Below are positions 62,351-64,000 of a stretch of DNA of 64,000 nt, one piece after another. The notes beneath the pieces are model-generated. The model saw only the letters and a program-made list of their open reading frames with translations, did not search any database and was not told the origin of the DNA. Position numbers and translations under genes: made by a program. Positions within the stretch are counted from its first letter, which is position 1; every line of letters begins with the position of its first letter. This DNA comes from Synaphobranchus kaupii (taxonomy: Eukaryota; Chordata; Actinopteri; Anguilliformes; Synaphobranchidae), in assembly GCA_029718625.1 (NCBI GenBank), contig CM056376.1, positions 121,054,264 through 121,118,263 of the forward strand. Reading direction: 5' to 3'.

Positions 62351-63783
62351 ACTCTTGATTTCTTATTTTCTGGTACTCCTACAAGCGATACTATAATCTC
62401 TGCATTTGAATGGATCTCGATTTAGCTGTAAATTACACTGGAACAGTATGCAACACATGGTTGGCTAAAAACAAATTATATTTTAATAATTTAGGCTTAT
62501 ATCCAGCTAAGATTAAAAAAATACACACACGAAACAACCAAAATGTGCAACTTCTCTAGTTTACAGTCTATTTTGACAATATTGTTTGCTTGAGGAGGCT
62601 TTTTTGTGGTGAATCGGGTTCTCCCAGACTCTCTTCTCTGCAGTCCTGTAACTTCAGAGAGACAGAGAATCCAAGGCAGTGCATCCACATGCACAACAGA
62701 GGTGGCCCAAGGAGAAGGACATAGGAAATCAATAGGAATGGAGTGGGATTGGATAGACAGGGAAAGGGAGAAGTCAGGAGGTGGAGGCTCCATGTTGCCG
62801 CCACACAAACTGATCTCAGATCAGCTTGTGATCACCTCTTGTCGTGTATCGACCTGGCCGTTCAGTCTGTTTGAAACACCCCAAGAAAGCCAGAGGGCTC
62901 AAGCTGTAAGGACTTGCATGGGATCGGCCAACGACAGTCCGAAGCAAAGTTGAAGCTGATCCAGGCCTCAGAACTCTAGGACAACCATCGACTTGCTGCA
63001 GTTATAACACACAAGGATTAGGCTTCAAGTACAAGCACCTTAATAAAGACATTTCCCCAGCCCTCAGGTCAGCCTCGTGCCCTCTTTAGACAGCCATGGG
63101 GCTTAGTCAGATTTAAAGGCACGTGTGTTGTTACTATTCATTATTTGTACATAGTGGATGCACTTCTTGATGAACACAATTACACTGAGTAACAGTAGGC
63201 TGCGCACCTCTGACATTGTAATGGAGTTGCGCATGTGCAAGTATGATTTGTTGTAGTTTGTTTTTAACGGCTTGCCTTGGTTCAACAATCTCAGGACAAT
63301 CTAATTTCTGCAGGAGCATCAGAGAGAAGCCTGGGTTCAGCTGTAAACACCGCTGGGATTTAGATAATAAATGTAGCAGCAGCAGTTTTTCATGCTCATT
63401 CCATCGCTATTTTGGACAGTTCTTTCATTTCTTTTGGCCATAGAATTCATAACTCAGCTGAAAGCCTTTTGTGTTTTTGAGGGAAGGCTAGGCCATTGCT
63501 CCTGTCTTTTTCAAAGTAGCAACCAAGCAAGTCTTGGTTTGCTCCAGAGTTCTGTGTTAATCTTGCATATCTGCTGTTCACTCTTTTCTTCGGCTTACTT
63601 AAATTTTAAATTTTTTTATATGTTCAGCAAAATAGCATATGTCAGCTGTCCCATGGACATTTTGTGTGTACATGCGTGCATGTGTGTCTACACATTTTTC
63701 TGTCTGCCTCTGTGCTTGTGTGCATTTTGTAGGTCTGTATATTTGCAGTAGTGTGCATTTCTGTCACTGTGTATTTGTGCTTG

Positions 63784-63816
<33 letters not shown>

Positions 63817-64000
63817 TAGTGGAGCGTGGGTGAACACTCTTGGCAGCTTCATTACCCAGAAGCCCTTTCCTTCAGCACAGTTTTTCCTGTGATATAATGG
63901 AATGAAAGAGGCAGCTATGACTTGTAGACACAGTCCTCCTAACCTCACCCTCCTCCTACTGTAAACCCTCCTAATCGAATGCCACCTATTGCCACCTATT
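62351..64000. other. attractin intron, no gene
   Basis: (GT)n at 63784-63815 and a direct doublet gccacctatt at the right edge. No exon was recognised. Confidence 0.5.

Overview
This window looks like ray-finned (teleost) fish nuclear DNA. It is dominated by dinucleotide and tetranucleotide microsatellites, long minisatellites, tRNA-headed SINEs (one with the GGATA-loop 3' hairpin of the UnaL2/UnaSINE family), Rex1-type LINE remnants, Tc1, hAT-like and Harbinger-like DNA transposon fossils, and large foldback elements. No bacterial-type genes, CRISPR arrays or operons are present. Protein-coding sequence is sparse: seven short spliced exons from two recognisable vertebrate genes.

Positions 1-18700 carry the 5' part of an ELMO-family gene (best match ELMO3) on the minus strand. 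The start codon is at 10637-10635. Coding exons lie at 10560-10637, 9801-9841, 6857-6929, 4222-4272 and 2401-2570. They join in frame to give the first 137 residues, and the rest of the gene lies beyond the left edge. The start-codon exon has an upstream acceptor, so at least one 5' non-coding exon is expected; donor-like sites near 15450 and 15505 are candidates. Introns and flanks hold at least five minisatellite families (19, 29, 31, 41 and 43 bp units), an 800 bp CA-rich tract, a 183 bp TCAC tract and a 735 bp hAT-like foldback.

Positions 18701-19200 are a 500-base run of N.

Positions 19201-64000 carry two consecutive plus-strand exons of attractin or attractin-like 1 (21386-21447 and 49340-49418), separated by a 27.9 kb intron. 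Together they encode the membrane-spanning segment and the basic juxtamembrane start of the cytoplasmic tail. No upstream attractin exon is visible, although the gene's large ectodomain should lie to the left, where the divergent elmo gene sits. Either elmo is nested inside an attractin intron or the gap joins unrelated pieces. The attractin introns are full of transposon debris: an hAT-like pair (26998, 27816), a 1.2 kb inverted-terminal element (31456-32668), a decayed Tc1 transposase (34590-35300), a decayed Rex1 LINE (44000-47290) and a Harbinger-like element (47429-48700). They also hold a three-deep nested insertion (about 54500-57730: DNA transposon, then Rex1, then an LTR with a perfect 5 bp target duplication) and a 1982 bp palindrome-within-palindrome (58781-60762).

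The strongest points for follow-up are the nested palindrome, the three-deep nest, the gene-order conflict across the gap, and the repeats that intrude on elmo splice and start sites.
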